Below the pieces are notes generated by a model. The model did no database searches and was not told the origin of the DNA. It worked only from the letters and a program-made list of their open reading frames with translations. A DNA stretch of 64,000 nucleotides from Wyeomyia smithii. Its lineage: Eukaryota > Arthropoda > Insecta > Diptera > Culicidae. Where the stretch lies: contig NC_073695.1 in NCBI RefSeq assembly GCF_029784165.1, forward strand, positions 229,309,916 through 229,373,915. Reading direction: 5' to 3'. How positions within the stretch are numbered: the stretch's first letter is position 1; every line of letters starts with the position of its first letter. Both the position numbers and the translations under genes were made by a program. Shown piece by piece: positions 46,000-58,983 of this stretch.

Positions 46000-47640
46000 C
46001 GACGACGACTGACGCATTTGTGGTTGATTATTGGAAATCACCGCAATTGTCACAAATTAACGTTATTATCTTGATGTTATTCCTAAGGTACGCTTATTGC
46101 TTAGGAAAATATTTCCAACAAGAAAATTCAATGAAATTTTCACACGGGTGAATTATTTAAGGTTTTGAAAAAAAGATTTCTTTTGAAGTCAAACAATCTC
46201 TTAATTACAGCTGAAAAAATTGCAAGTAATCACTTATGTGATAGTAATTATCATATTCCTGTCTACATGGCCAGGTATGTATTCACCTAACAAATGTTGC
46301 TTCTACAGTACTATCATTCCATCAGTTCTTCCTTCTTGTTCGTCTAATGAGAAAAATCCTAGTTCGGTATAAAATTAAGTTGAAAGACTCTAAGGTCGTT
46401 CTGGGATACGTTTATGTGCAACAACAAATAAAAAAAATTGATTTCAGTTGGATGTTTCAGACTGTAAAAATGCAGGATAATTGCCTCAGTAGGAGTAGAA
46501 CTTCAATTATCAGTCATACTTTGGTAGTATTCAAGCCTTGAACCAGAAACATTGAAAATGGTACCATAAAATATTTTACCTGAATCTTGAATATGCAGGT
46601 ATCATTATTGCACTGTGATCTAAAAAAAGGAACTGGAACGACGACATTAGTATAGATTAAGAAAAGGAATAAAGGTAAGGGATGCACGGTGCTCCCACAG
46701 ACCGTTATTACAAAAAAAAATGCACCATAGAATCTGAGTACATCATTCGATTCGTTATGACGTCCAGAATCTCTGGTCGAAATTTCAAAATCATCGTACG
46801 GTACATTTCTGAGTAATGCCCTTTTGAAGGTCGTAAAGTACAAAAAAGTGATATAAAAACGACGAAATACTTATTGTAAAGCACGTTTTTCAACCACCAT
46901 TTTGTGAAATAACTTCCAGAATAGTTTTTACACATTCCAAGGGTTATATTTGAAAACATTAACAATTGGTGGAAAGATATATTTGAAAATTCTACAGTGC
47001 ACAGTGGTCTAAACTCGAAAAATCGTGATCGTCCTAGATTTGACTGTGAAAAATTGATTTTATGTACCCAGTTTCTTCAGCAAAATTGTTTCATAGAACA
47101 AGGCCTTACTTTTGGCGTTTTTAGTTTTTCGATCTATCCACCTAACGGTTACATGAACAAAAATATTTTTTCTTATTTTCAATATACCAGATAGCTTCCT
47201 TCAGCAAAGTTGTGGAAAATTTTAAAAGATAAATAATTGCTGAATACTGCGATGTCCTATCGTAATAAGCTGTTGCGTGACTGAAAGTGCGCTGCATCTT
47301 CTACTATATGGTTCCAGCCGACACGAGAAAAAATCGATTGTTTTCCTTCCAACCTCAACACGAAATGAGTTTTCGTACAATCGTAGTGAATCTGAGAAAA
47401 TGACATAACTTGAAAAAAGACGGAGCCAGTTACAACATTTGCACGAAATGAAAGATATCATTACAATTAAATTTACTTTGAAATAAAAAACAAATGGATG
47501 ATATCATGTCATTGCAGTCACAGTGTACGCATTCTAGTCATGATACATTTATGTTGTTCTTTACAACTCCATAATACTGTGCATAAAGAGCGATATATAC
47601 AAAACTAATCCGATTGCAATCAAAAATTCGGCGTGTTACA
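46000..47640. repeat. Repeat-rich non-coding DNA
   Basis: 46997-47190 (ACAGTGCACAGTGGTCTAAA, CCACCTAACGGTTACATG) is related to the start of the long repeat at 16225. 47270-47460 belongs to the family also seen at 13.4, 49.6-50.0 and 62.7 kb. No genes. Confidence 0.5.
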
Positions 47641-47681
47641 ATGAAAATTCCGAATTCGTTTTGAAAATATATGTACAACTA

Positions 47682-49099
47682 GGGTGTCTCGAAAAATATC
47701 GATATTGAAAAAGCCAAGGTGCTCAACCTCAAATCGAAAGGCAATGTTATTTACAGTATTTTTGTAGAACATTTGGTTGCCCAAACGTGATTATAAAAAT
47801 AACTTTTTCAAGCTAAAAACCACTTTTTTGCACATTTTCCAGTTTTGTTCGATTCCCACTTGTTTTCGTGTTTTTTTTTTTATTTGTGCATTGTTATATT
47901 TTAATATTTTGCATGGTTTAGTTCAGCATGGCATTCAGTTATTTGACTCGCAGAGCCCATCAAATATCGTAAATAAATCAATTTTGTCCAGAATTTATTT
48001 TAAACAGATATAGAAAAATTGTTTGGTTAAGGACTGAAACTTTTACTGCAAAGCGGGATTTATGATGATAATTTACATGAAAAATATCCTCGATATCCCA
48101 TCAGGAAGCTGAGATATAGGCATTTTTACGCGTGATGGAAAACTAAGCATTTTAAAAAATATGTCAAATAAGTTTATTATTTTGGGAGACAAAAAATAAC
48201 AACGATCAGAAAAAATGCATTTTTTGATGGCTGATAAATTAGTAGAAGGTTTAAAAATTCGGAAAAATTGCAAAAAAGCTAGAACGAAAATTGTGATTTT
48301 GAGTGCTTCCTCATATAAAACTTTATGTTGCTTGCAATATGTAAGAGGTAGAAACATTGTATCTTCAGCAAAGTCTCTTGTTTCAAAATAGCCTAAAATT
48401 TTGTCGAAGGCTCTATCTCAATCCGATTAAAAGTAAATTTTTCTATCTCACTCAATGGTGGATTGATCAACTATCTTTGTGTATTGAAAGATACATTTTG
48501 AATATCTTGAAACTTATTCGAACGTTATGGCTATAATCAACGTTTGAATCACTATTTGATCAATCGTACAAAAACGGCAAAACAAAACACTGTGCTATGG
48601 AGATATTGAGCTTCAGTGGCTATTTTGTATTAATTCCTAGTTTTCCATCACATGTAAAAATGCCAAAATCTCAGCTCCCCGGCAAGATAACAAGGATCTA
48701 TATTTTATGATAATTTTTGGCATGAATTTCGCTTTCCAGTAAAAGTTTCAGTTCTTGACTGAATTTTTTTATTTGCTCGAAGGGTTTTGTCTAAAAACTT
48801 AAAAAAAATCAATTTTTTGCGATGTTCAATGAGCTTTGTGAGTCAAAAAACTGAATGCGATGCTGAACCAAACCATGTAAAATAATCCAAAAAAGTGGGA
48901 ATTGAACCAAATTGCTGAAAGTGCAAAAAAGTGTTTCTTTTTTCTGCTGGAAAAAGTTATTTTTCATAAATCACGTTTGGGCAACCTGAAAACAATTTTT
49001 TAGTAAGTCTAAACGTTCTACAAAAAGACTATAAATAATATTACCTTCAATTCAGGGTTGAACACCTTCACTTTTCAACAACGATTTAATGGGACACCC
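47682..49099. mobile_element. 1.42-kb near-palindromic foldback element with GGGTGTC ends
   Basis: Begins GGGTGTCTCG and ends GGGACACCC, with TA on both outer sides. The two arms are imperfect inverted copies for about 450 bp or more: TTGCCCAAACGTGATTATAA / ATAAATCACGTTTGGGCAA; GGTTTAGTTCAGCATGGCAT / ATGCGATGCTGAACCAAACC; GATGGAAAACTAAG / CTAGTTTTCCATCAC. The centre (about 48140-48640) is unpaired and carries no ORF with motifs. It is non-autonomous; the GGGTG ends and TA flank resemble the 12.2- and 43.1-kb elements. Confidence 0.82.
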
Positions 49100-50940
49100 T
49101 AATTTATTAAACTACTTCATTCAAAATGTTGGAACGTCTTAAGAAAGACGGTTAATTTGACAAGGTTTCGAAAACCAGAAAAAACCTTGAGAATCAGAGA
49201 ATGGAATTCATTTTTCGATCAGGGAATACCAAGGAAAACTGAAAAATATTCAGGGAAAAATTTTCAACCGAGAGGCGATTTTTTTTAAACGACACTAGCG
49301 AAAAAACTGATTTTTATAGCATAAAAGGCTAATTCGGGACCACTACGGTTCGGTTTCATAACCAATTGAATACTTTTTTCGCTGGAATTTCAGAATTGCG
49401 TTAATCTACGTTGCCCTTTTTTGTACCGCATGCTGAAAAATATCAGGGAAATTAATGTCATATTTCAGGGAAAATCAGGAAATTTGATTTAGAAAACTTT
49501 TTCGCTACCCTGATTTGACTTCTTACAAGCATTTCGAACTTTATTTTCATGTCTGCCACCCTTCCACGTCACCCTGAACAGAATTTTTTTACCGCACAGC
49601 TGCAATATGCAACACGCAACAGTGTATTAACCCTCTAGTGTCCAAGTTAATTTCTAGAAGGGCTTCGGTAAAGTTATTATGAATCATTATAAACACTTTT
49701 TAAGTATTTATTGAAGCTTTTTAGAGGTTTTACGGAAGCCCGCCAAAAGGCGGCATTCGGCACTAGAGGGTTAAACTGTTGCGTGGCTGATAGTACTGCA
49801 CTCTTGCTATCTGCTTTCGTTCAACACGTGAAGAATTCGATTGTCTTTCTTTCAACTGACACACGATACACGAGCTCTATCGGTCCAGTCCAACACGAAA
49901 TTAGATTCTTTTTGTGTAAATTCGTATTACATACGGAATAAATTTTTTTGCAAAACCGGAAAAATGGCATAATTTCAAAAAAGGCGGAGCCACTTACAAC
50001 ATTTATATAATATAAACATCGCGAATAAAAAGCTCGTGATTGGTAAGCCGCTGCTTTTCCAATTGAATTGATTTTCAGAAGTTGTGCTCATCAACTCAAG
50101 AAACTCTTTTTTTTTTTTTTTTTTTTTTGAAACAAAAAATACCTTTTATACGGAAGGAGAATAAAGGAGGGCATACAAAAAATAAAATAGTTCAGATAAA
50201 GGGTCAACGTGGTCAGTTGTGTAGAAGATACAGAATAATAATATATACAAATTTATTTAGAAGAATCTATTTAACTTAGAATAATATATTGAAGGATTAC
50301 TCAAAATTGGAATTTCCAAGTCAGATAAATGTTTCATCTGCTAAATTCCTATTAAGCATGTTATTTTCGTCAAGAGCAGCTTAGGAACGCATTTTTAAAA
50401 ATACTAGGTGAAAGGTCGAATGAATCTTCAGAAAAGAAGAATAGACTAAAGTAAAAAATAATAAAATTAGTAGACAAATTATCTATAAATTATAGGTCAA
50501 GTAATTCTTAACTTTGGTAACGACTGGACATAAGCAAAATGTGGGAATGAACCTCGCCAGTAAATAAAAAAAAATCTGCTTGAAATTTCGGAGCGGAATT
50601 TGAGCTCTTGTTTGAATAAAATATAAGGGAAAGAAACCATTCAATATTTTTAGCATGATTTTGTTGTCTTTTTTTTACCTGTGCAGTTTTTTTGGCGTTA
50701 CTGTTCTTGTCGTCATATAGTTAGGTGCATAGATTTCGAATTATTATTGAACCTTTTTTTTCTGAAAACACTGTTTTGAAAAGTCTGTAACAATTTTTAA
50801 AAAATATATAAGTAAACATTTGAGCCGTTGAGAGCTAAAGTGGAACATATGTCATTAAGTGAATTTTTCAGGGCAGGCAATTAATTTTTTTTCAACAAAA
50901 CTGCTTTGCTTTTTTTATGACAAAACTGCTCTGGATCATT
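49100..50940. other. Repeats and AT-rich DNA
   Basis: 49630-50020 is a diverged member of the family at 47270-47460. A 23-base T run lies at 50107-50129. No gene supported. Confidence 0.45.
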
Positions 50941-50948
50941 GCTGGTAA

Positions 50949-50990
50949 GTTCTCTAAACACGGTGTTTTATACACTGTGTTTAGAGAACA
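50949..50990. repeat. Short near-perfect hairpin
   Basis: GTTCTCTAAACACGGTGT and ACACTGTGTTTAGAGAAC are inverted complements over 18 bp with one mismatch and a five-base loop, followed by a short ACTAC repeat. Confidence 0.75.
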
Positions 50991-51179
50991 CTACACTACA
51001 CTACATTTTATAAATAGAACGAAATTTGGTTAAGGAACTCGCACAAACTCCAATTGAAAAACATGTACCAGTTTTGTTTATTGGGAAAAATAATGACAAC
51101 CAGAAAACATCTGGAATATCCAAAACACTGAATGTTTCGTGAACTGGTTATCCTAGATCTTTCCGTTTTGACGTGGGAC

Positions 51180-51257
51180 CACGTCTATACTGGTATGCAT
51201 TGTGTAAAATTGGAATTGTTTCTATACTGGTATGCATTGTGTAAAATTGGAAAGCAA
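51180..51257 (+). repeat. 37-bp direct tandem duplication
   Basis: TCTATACTGGTATGCATTGT GTAAAATTGGAA occurs twice in succession. Confidence 0.8.
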
Positions 51258-52500
51258 AACTGGCAAATGTTGCGTCAGATTTCAAACGATAATAACAGCA
51301 TAACCATATGATGGATAACAATAACCAGTATGTTGTTGGATAGATAAAATGTTGAACAATTTTGTAATACGCTAGTTATCGTTATTTTTTCATTGCAAAG
51401 CGGTTAAAATTGATAGAAAGTGTCAAATACAAAGTTACGCGAACAATGAACCAATCACATGCAAGCATTCCTAGCACAGAAAACATGAAGGGACACCAAC
51501 CATTCCCTGTTATATTCTCTGTATCCATATCCAAAAAAAAATGATAGAGTCTCCCCGTCCCAATAGGTCAATTTATATTTGCTTCCATGAACCTGGACTA
51601 ATTTGATGTCTCGAAGGTAAAGGTTTTTCAAAAAGTTTGAAACAACCCCTTTTTATGAACAATTTCTAAACCTGCTGTTGAAGCGTAATAGAAACTGATG
51701 TCTTAAAAAAAAACATGCTGGTAAAAGCAACAGTACCGTAGAGTATATGTGGAGCAGAGCGCCGCTAGTTTATCGTCGTCTATCATTGCAGCAGGCACGA
51801 CTTCTATTCGCGTGCAATCAACACTGCAATGCTGCTACTGATAGTGATTGAAAGTTTATCTCATGAATAAGATTACCATAAATTGCATAAATTACTCAAC
51901 AAGAATTGAACATTTTTTGCAGCGGTTCTAACTTATTTTTATATATTTTTTATTTTCGATATTCACCAAAAAATCGTGACTGACATAATATCGAACGAGT
52001 AAGTTCCTGAAAATACTAATTTAAAGAAGAGTAAGTAAGAGCCGGCGAGTGCTTGTGAATTTTTTGTCCATTTACTAAGATCTATTCAGAATCTGTTTTT
52101 TTACATTTCAACATTATTAGATATTTTTTTTATTTTCAACGTTACAAATAAAATAATATACTTATATAAGTTGTCTTCGTAATACAGTGAATGTAATTGT
52201 TGGCAAATGGAACCATCTTGTGAAGCAAGAGAAAATGAATATTTTTGAACTTTATCTTCGTCGTATTTGTTAAATGTTGTATGCACACAAAAAAATACAG
52301 GCACAACATCACCAAGTGTGTGTAAATGAAGTTCTTTCGAGTGTAATTAAATATATTTCGAAAAAATGAATGGGAGGCCGAGAATTAAAATACGTAAATC
52401 ACTTAACAAAAGAATTTATTGTGTCTGTAATTCCAGTATTACAGTGTTTAGTCCCACGTTACCATATCATACAACCCTAGGGCTCTATACATTGTAGTTT
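51258..52500. other. AT-rich non-coding DNA
   Basis: 51600-51660 resembles the end of the mariner relic near 42050. No gene supported. Confidence 0.4.
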
Positions 52501-52509
52501 TTTTTTTCT

Positions 52510-53360
52510 GAACCACACTTTGGCGGTCAACTAGAAGTAAGATAGTCTTTTTTTCGGGGTATGGACTGAGGAGGCCACCGGGTGCCACTTTGGATGATCT
52601 AGACTTACCCTGGTCAATTTTCAAATGTTGTCATAGCGCTTTCCTTTCTTATTTTGAAACTCTTGAGTGCGGTCAACAAGAAAGAGAATGGTCTTTTGAC
52701 CGGAATATGGCCCAAGGTGACCACCAGGTGAACTTCGACAGATGCGGAATAAAAGAGGTTGATTTTCAAAAGTGGTCCTAAAACTTCCTGGTTTTCTTGA
52801 AACCACTTTTGGGGGACCAACAAGAAGGGGAAGATGTTCGAAGCATAGTCCAAGGTGGCCCACCGAAAGATACAGAGCTACCGTCAAAAATTTCAGGTTT
52901 AATTTCAAAATGATACTAAAGCTTTATGTTTTTTCTCAGCGTTACATAACGTAACATTACTACATACCGCCAAAATGTTGCGTTGCATTATTATATCACA
53001 GATATAACTTTAAGTAACTTTCGGTCATAAGACCACTTGCACTCTATTGGACCGCTTAAGAGTGGTTTAGAAAAAATGAAAATATTTTCAAAAATTATCC
53101 TCTTTCACGGTAGTTCCGGATCTTTCAATGGGTCATTTGTTGACCACTCCAAACATATTTCGGTTAAAAATCGTTTTCTTCAAATTGACCATCCGGGAGA
53201 GGCTTCGAAAAAAAAGGAAATCTTCACGACCACTTTCGAAAGTTGTTTTTTCATGGTAGTTCAAATTCCTCCAAAGTATCGCCTAATGGCCACCATGAAC
53301 CATATTTCGTCTAAGAATCGTTTTCTTTGTAGTTAACCGCCCTTAAATATTTTATAGAAA
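52510..53360. repeat. Degenerate ~140-bp tandem repeats
   Basis: Units containing CCACTTT, GG(T/C)CAAC(A/T)AGAA, GA(T/A)GGTC or GATGTTCG, and AAGGTGGCCACC-like phrases recur near 52515, 52660 and 52795, with further degenerate ones to 53360. The open frames here are products of the repeat. No gene supported. Confidence 0.55.
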
Positions 53361-54300
53361 ACCGGAAGCATCAGAGCCACTTCAGAAAATAAACTCCTTT
53401 CACTGTATTTCCGGATCCGGAGGGCCAGTCTACCGAAAGCTGAACTTGAGTCAAGTGTGCAGTCATGTATCCGACCACTAACTTTCTCAAAGACGCAAGG
53501 CGATTATCTCTTGAATTTGCCCCGGAATACGAAATGATCAAATCTTTCCTGTTACAAAACACTCACAGATTCACTAGAGCCACGTAGTGAGAAATTTCCG
53601 TCACAATCAGATCTCACTCAACACTCAATCACTTGGACAACTTTGATGTAGACCTGAAAGCTCTGTGTTCTAAGATTATTAACCTATAATGCATCCATCA
53701 CGCTCAGACTGGAAATTTACCACTTTTGCTCTCAACGAAACGGTGATTATGTGATTAACCGAAAATTGTTTTTGCAATAAGTCTGGTATTATTCATCAGA
53801 TCTCGGTTTTTCTGGGATATTATGGTATATTATTGCGTTTTGCATCAATTTATGCAAATAACCCAGAACATGTACCATGTTTGCTCTCAATGGCTAATTT
53901 GCAAGAAAATAAACATCAAGACATAAATATTGTGGAAAAAATATACGTAACTAGATTTTCAAGCCTCTTCAAGCAATCAGATTTTCGATGTGAAAAGTGA
54001 ACTGTTTACCTTCAATTTTTTGGAAAATGAATCTAATTTCTCAACACTCCGGAAATGAAAAATAACTTTTCGAGACGATACAAAAAAATCCATTTTTCTC
54101 AGAAAAACCCGTGAAAATTTGTCCACTTCGATTGGATATCAGCAACTTTAAAATGATATAACTCATTAACTGTACATTGCATAAACTGTGTATCACACTT
54201 GGCTTACGGCTGGTAAATATTTCAAGACACTCAGAAAAAAAAATATAATTTGAATAATTCTGGTTAGTTACCATACCAGTTTGTGTCTGATATTTGTTTA
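53361..54300. other. AT-rich non-coding DNA
   Basis: No gene supported. Confidence 0.4.
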
Positions 54301-54339
54301 ATTTTTCACCACAATAAGTGAGTCTACCCTACCTCATAG

Positions 54340-54860
54340 TATCGTCAGCGTCGTCGTCGTCGTCGTCGCTTGATACGGCGGCAACAGCGGCGGCTCGTTG
54401 CCTTCGCGATAGTTTTGCCCTTTAAAGTTTGTTTACGTGAAGCGCTTTACTCGCGGACTTTGCCGCGATTCATCGCAGCCGGTAAGAAATCGTGGTCGGT
54501 GTCCGGCTCTCGATAATGGCAAAAGTAACACACATGCGTGAATCCAATCCCCGTGGCTTAGAGTTAAGTGATGAGAACAAGACTTGATATGTGATAAACT
54601 CAAATATAGAGATTATTTCAATCAACCAGTTTTTTTTGCTCTATTTCTGTTCCGTAGTTCTTCGACTGAAATTTGATTACAGAACTTATGCGTCACTATT
54701 ACCACTATTACTACTGCTGAGCGCGCGCTCATTTATGTGCACCACTGAGAAATAACGACTGTGCAGTCTCAATTAACGCGAACGAGCCGATCGCTGATTA
54801 CCTGCAAGAGAGTCTCGCCGCTTGTCGAGCTAAGTAAGATTATGGCACACGGTTGGTCGG
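54340..54860 (+). promoter_or_regulatory. GC-rich island with GTC repeat; candidate leader exon upstream of mastermind exon
   Basis: A (CGT/GTC)n run (54349-54371) and CpG-rich sequence end in CATCGCAGCCG followed by a donor-like GTAAGA (near 54482). It lies 0.9 kb upstream of the mastermind exon on the same strand. It may be an alternative untranslated first exon; this is inference from composition and one splice-like site. Confidence 0.35.
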
Positions 54861-55343
54861 AATGATCGGTACCCTGTGATAGTGTTGAAATGTCTGTTTT
54901 TCAGTTTTCATAGATTTACTAAATGTCCCAACTTCATTTTCGTTTGGGGGCCTATTTAATTTATCCAAATGACGATCAACGTCACAAAGTGAGTTGCAAT
55001 ACTTTCGTGCCCTGCTTTGTTGCGGTCTGTGGCATCTCGGTAAAGTACATCAACTTACTTATTCCGCGCCTGTCCAGCGCGAGCAGGTTTGCGGCCGCAT
55101 GTGGAAGCTTCGCCGTGGCAAACAGCAAATTCCATTAGCAATAAATAAATGATTTCTCTTCGAGCCGGCGGCGGCGTGCCCTCTTTGTGTCCGCATTTGC
55201 CATGAACTGAAAGACAAACGGAGGATGATAGTCTCGCAACGGCAGTCATCATTACGAGTAGCATTAAATCTGGTCGTGCACTAAGTTACGATCAATGAGA
55301 GAAAAATTACTTAGAGCTTTGTTTTTTCTTTCTTTCATTGCAG

Positions 55344-56990
55344 CAACAAAAATTCCTAAAAAGACCAGCAGACGACGTCGATTCCGCCTCCGACTCGTAC
55401 GAACCACCGGTCAAGCTTCAGCACAACGGTTCCGAGAATCTGACCAAATTTTCGGTGGAAATCGTTCAACAGCTCGAGTTTACGACGTCGGCAGCCAACT
55501 CCCAACCGCAGCAAATCAGCACGAACGTAACGGTCAAAGCGTTGACCAATGCGTCCGTCAAAAGCGAGGGTCCCAGTCCATCCCAGCAGCAACAGCAGCA
55601 GAACCAGCAGGGACCTGGTCCGGGAGGGAATGGAGGCGGAGGAGGTAACGGGGGTCCTTCCGGGGGAAACAATGGTGGCAATCCAGCGCCATCCCCACAC
55701 CTGCACGACCTTGGCCACATTGTGGACTTCAAGCAGGAACCAGAGAACGAATTTGCTGATTTGTCGGCAGCGCTGGAGAAGGATGCCGCCGCAAACGGAC
55801 ACTTCCCTGGGCTGTCCGATCTCATTGGGGACGACACCAATGATGACAGCGACACCTTCAAGGATCTCATCTCGGACCTGTCCGACTTCCATTCCGACTT
55901 CCTGGACTTCGAGGAGAAACCACCAACACAACAGCAGCCTCCACAACCTCACCCCTCCCAACAGCAGCAACAACAACAGCAGCAGCAACATCAAAACCCC
56001 CACCAACACCACCAGCAGCAGCAGCCTCCTCCGCAGATGCAGATGCACGCTCAGCAGCAGCAGCAGATCGAGGTGAAGCAAGAAACGTGCATAAAGCAAG
56101 AACATCCCAGCCCTGGCATGCTGGACAACATGGGCATAAAACGGGGCAGTACAGCAACGCAACAATTCCCCAACGCATTCAATGACGGTACTCTCGGTCC
56201 AAAACGGGGTCCATACGGGAACCCACAGAATGGTCCAATGTCCGAGCTATCCCCCGCAGCTCAAACCCTCAAGCACATGGCCGAACAGCATCAGCACAAA
56301 AGTGCCATGGGTATGGGATTCCCGCGAGGTCCACAGCCCAATCCCCAGCGACCACCGTACTCAGAATTCAACCAGTTTGCGAATCAGGACTTTATGAACA
56401 ATCCGGCCGCCGGTGGTCCCGGTGGCGGCAATCCCGTGGGCAACCAATTCCACAAGGGTTCGGTTCCACCATTCCCCGGAGCGGATCTCATCAAGCAGGA
56501 ACTCTACTCCCCGCAGAGCGAATTTGATCTCAAACCCCAGCTGGGTCGCATGCCGCCGCAGATGGGAGGTCCCGGTCCGAAGATGGGCCCAGGACCCGGT
56601 GGATTCAATAAGCCAAGCCAACAGCAACAATACTCGCCATATGGATCGCCTGCCGGAGGCGGAACCGTCGGAGGTCCCGGCGCTGGTGGTGGCATGCCAA
56701 ACCACGGTAGTCCTCATGGTCCGGGTTACATACCGCCGCGTGGTCCAGGTCCTGGGCCTGGAAGCGGAAACGGTCCTGCCGGTGGTGGTGGTGGCCAGGC
56801 AGGAACGGGTGCTGGTGGTGCCGGTGCAAATGGAGCCGGAGCGAATGGTCCGGGTAATAATGGGGTTCCACCACGAGGTGGTGGACCCATGGGTGGAGGT
56901 CCGGGAGCACCGAACGCGACCATGCTGCAGATGAAGCAAACCCAGCAGCTGCACATCAGCCAGCAGGGATCGGGAGGACACGGAATTCAG
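55344..56990 (+). CDS. mam: Mastermind (Notch transcriptional coactivator), one large internal exon
   Basis: The exon begins after TTTCATTGCAG and ends before GTTAGTGTGA; 549 codons, phase 0 on both sides. It opens with QQKFLKRPADDVDSASDSYE and continues ENLTKFSVEIVQQLEFTTS and NSQPQQISTNVTVKALTN, blocks I know from insect Mastermind. Then come a Gln run, a Gly-rich run, DFKQEPENEFADL (~residue 130), the acidic activation segment GLSDLIGDDTNDDSDTFKDL (~165) and DLSDFHSDFLDFEEKP (~185), a long Gln/His tract (200-240), and a Pro/Gly/Gln-rich half ending MKQTQQLHISQQGSGGHGIQ. Mastermind binds the Su(H)-Notch intracellular domain complex in the nucleus through an N-terminal basic helix and recruits acetyltransferases. 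That helix must be in an upstream exon that I cannot find in this window, and later exons are also unseen. The gene is therefore partial here. Confidence 0.95.
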
Positions 56991-57950
56991 GTTAGTGTGA
57001 GGGTTTTATTAGATATTAGTTATTAAAACGATGACATAGGGAGGAAATTTTAGTATTTATTTTTATCCCTTGGCGTGACGTTTGTTTTGCTAGTAATGAG
57101 TTTCAAGCTGCAATGAAGCAGAAACAAATTACTAAGAAAGAGATACTTTGACAGTAACTTAAAGATACCATTGATAAACAACAACGAACAATGGCTGAAA
57201 GCCTTTCTAATGAAGTATTACGTTACAATCCAGGAAGATGATTTGAACTCGATACATAGCCCATAAATGTCATGTGGCCCAAATGTCACATTGTGTCAAA
57301 GTGACAGTTGGTGACCTTTTCTTCCGTGTACTTTTACATTCTATTGTATACGGGTGTGGGATGGTAATGGAGCCATTACAATCCCGTACCTGCTAAAATG
57401 TTGTTGAATGTCAAAACATATCCATTTCAGAGTTTCGAATAAGATTCAGTACTCTCATGATAAACAATAAATAGAGGAAAGGGTGTGTGCAAATTTTGGT
57501 TGGTGCTGGTGCTCTAGTATGAAGTTTCACAAAACGAAGTCACTTGGATTAAATTGCTTGTATTTCTCAACTAAAGATGTCGAACAATACAATTTTTGCC
57601 CTTGTTTTTGGCCTTCGAACATTTCTTTTTCAATTTAAGTTATATCTTCTAAAAAATTATAACTATTGTTTTTTTGTAAAAATTTAAGAAAAAATCGAAA
57701 TAGTTTTTTAACTGTTGATACTGCACAGCTCGTCAAATTGGTAGTATATATTAGTGAAATTATCTCGTAAATAGGCTTCCCGCAATATACTTAACAAATT
57801 TGTTTGTGGTTTTCATAGTTCCACATTTAATATTTGCTGTAAATGATCAGGCTTACAAAAAAAATTTTTGTACAAATTTATTAAAAATGTACGACTTAAC
57901 GATGAAATTACCAAACAAAGATCAAAATTGAGGCTTTGTTGAAAACGTAA
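56991..57950. other. Mastermind intron, AT-rich
   Basis: Follows the exon's splice donor; no further coding segment recognised. Confidence 0.5.
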
Positions 57951-58900
57951 CAAGCTTGTTGTTGTGCATATATCCCTCTCATCCTTCCGCTCTGGGCGCG
58001 AACACTATCGCTCTACCACATACTCCAGAACCGAATTCCATTCCGGTGCGATCACGCGAGACCATTATTGCAAAAGGGGGGGAAACCGCATCAACCGGAC
58101 AATGTTGTGCCACGCAGCGGCACACCACAGCGTTATTTTTCTTCTCAAAATTCCAATAATTATTAATCACTAGAAACACACATTCGCAACTAGCAGCGAC
58201 GAGGCACTGACTGACGCGATTTGGTACGTAGGGGTTATACAGTGTAGAGTGTCCGCCCGTTTTCGTCCCGGCTACCGTCCGGGAGAAATGAGATGGGTTT
58301 TATGTGAACATCAGTCACCTCTGCCCGTTTCCCCTTCCGGCATCGACCTTCGTCCGTGCGCTGACCGTCACCGTCGCCGTCGGAGCTCATTTTCAGTCAG
58401 TCACTCCGTTTCTCAATAAAACCTAATTGAGCCGGTAAGCCGAGTGAGTGTGCTGCTTGTTGGTCCCGCTGTGTTCAGAGTAGAATTTTTCCTCGAATTT
58501 CTCAACCAACCTATTTTCCAACGGTTCGCACCAATTGGTTGATTGGAGTACTATTATAACACTTTTTGACAATTGAGCAATTTTCGGTACGATTCGACCC
58601 TGGCTGGCCGTGATCCATTTCGGATGCTATGATGATGAGGCTGGCGGTGTGGCAGACGTAACTACCATCGGAAGTGTGTTTGCGTGCTCCTGTCTGTGTA
58701 TGGGTTGTTGCTTTTCCACCGAGCAAATATCTCATTCAGTTAATTTGTTATAACACTGTACCCAATTACTTACCCCGGGCCGCTGGTGCAGACAGACACC
58801 GTAAATGCGCTCTGTGTTCTAGTGTAAGTTTCGTGCGATGGCGTGCGTGTTTTTTCCGAGGTTCGGATTACCAAAGGGGTCAAGATTGAAGTAGAAACTT
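57951..58900. other. GC-richer island in the presumed mastermind intron
   Basis: 58200-58480 contains CpG-rich and TCAGTC-like initiator phrases (TTTTCAGTCAGTCACTCCG) and donor-like CCGGTAAGC. It may be an alternative promoter or leader exon, or regulatory DNA. No protein motif seen on either strand. Confidence 0.3.
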
Positions 58901-58983
58901 AACGGTCCATTACCAAGATTGTCATCGCAGAAAAAGTCACTGTTGGACAAATTTAGGTCATGAAACCTAGTACTGCATTCTGT

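Noticed and set aside
50949..50990. microRNA precursor
   Set aside because: Stem of 18 bp and loop of five bases are too short for a standard insect pre-miRNA.
55356..56981. Long open frames on both strands across the Gln/Gly-rich exon
   Set aside because: They are by-products of CAG/GGN repeats in the mastermind frame, which has recognisable conserved blocks and matching splice sites.
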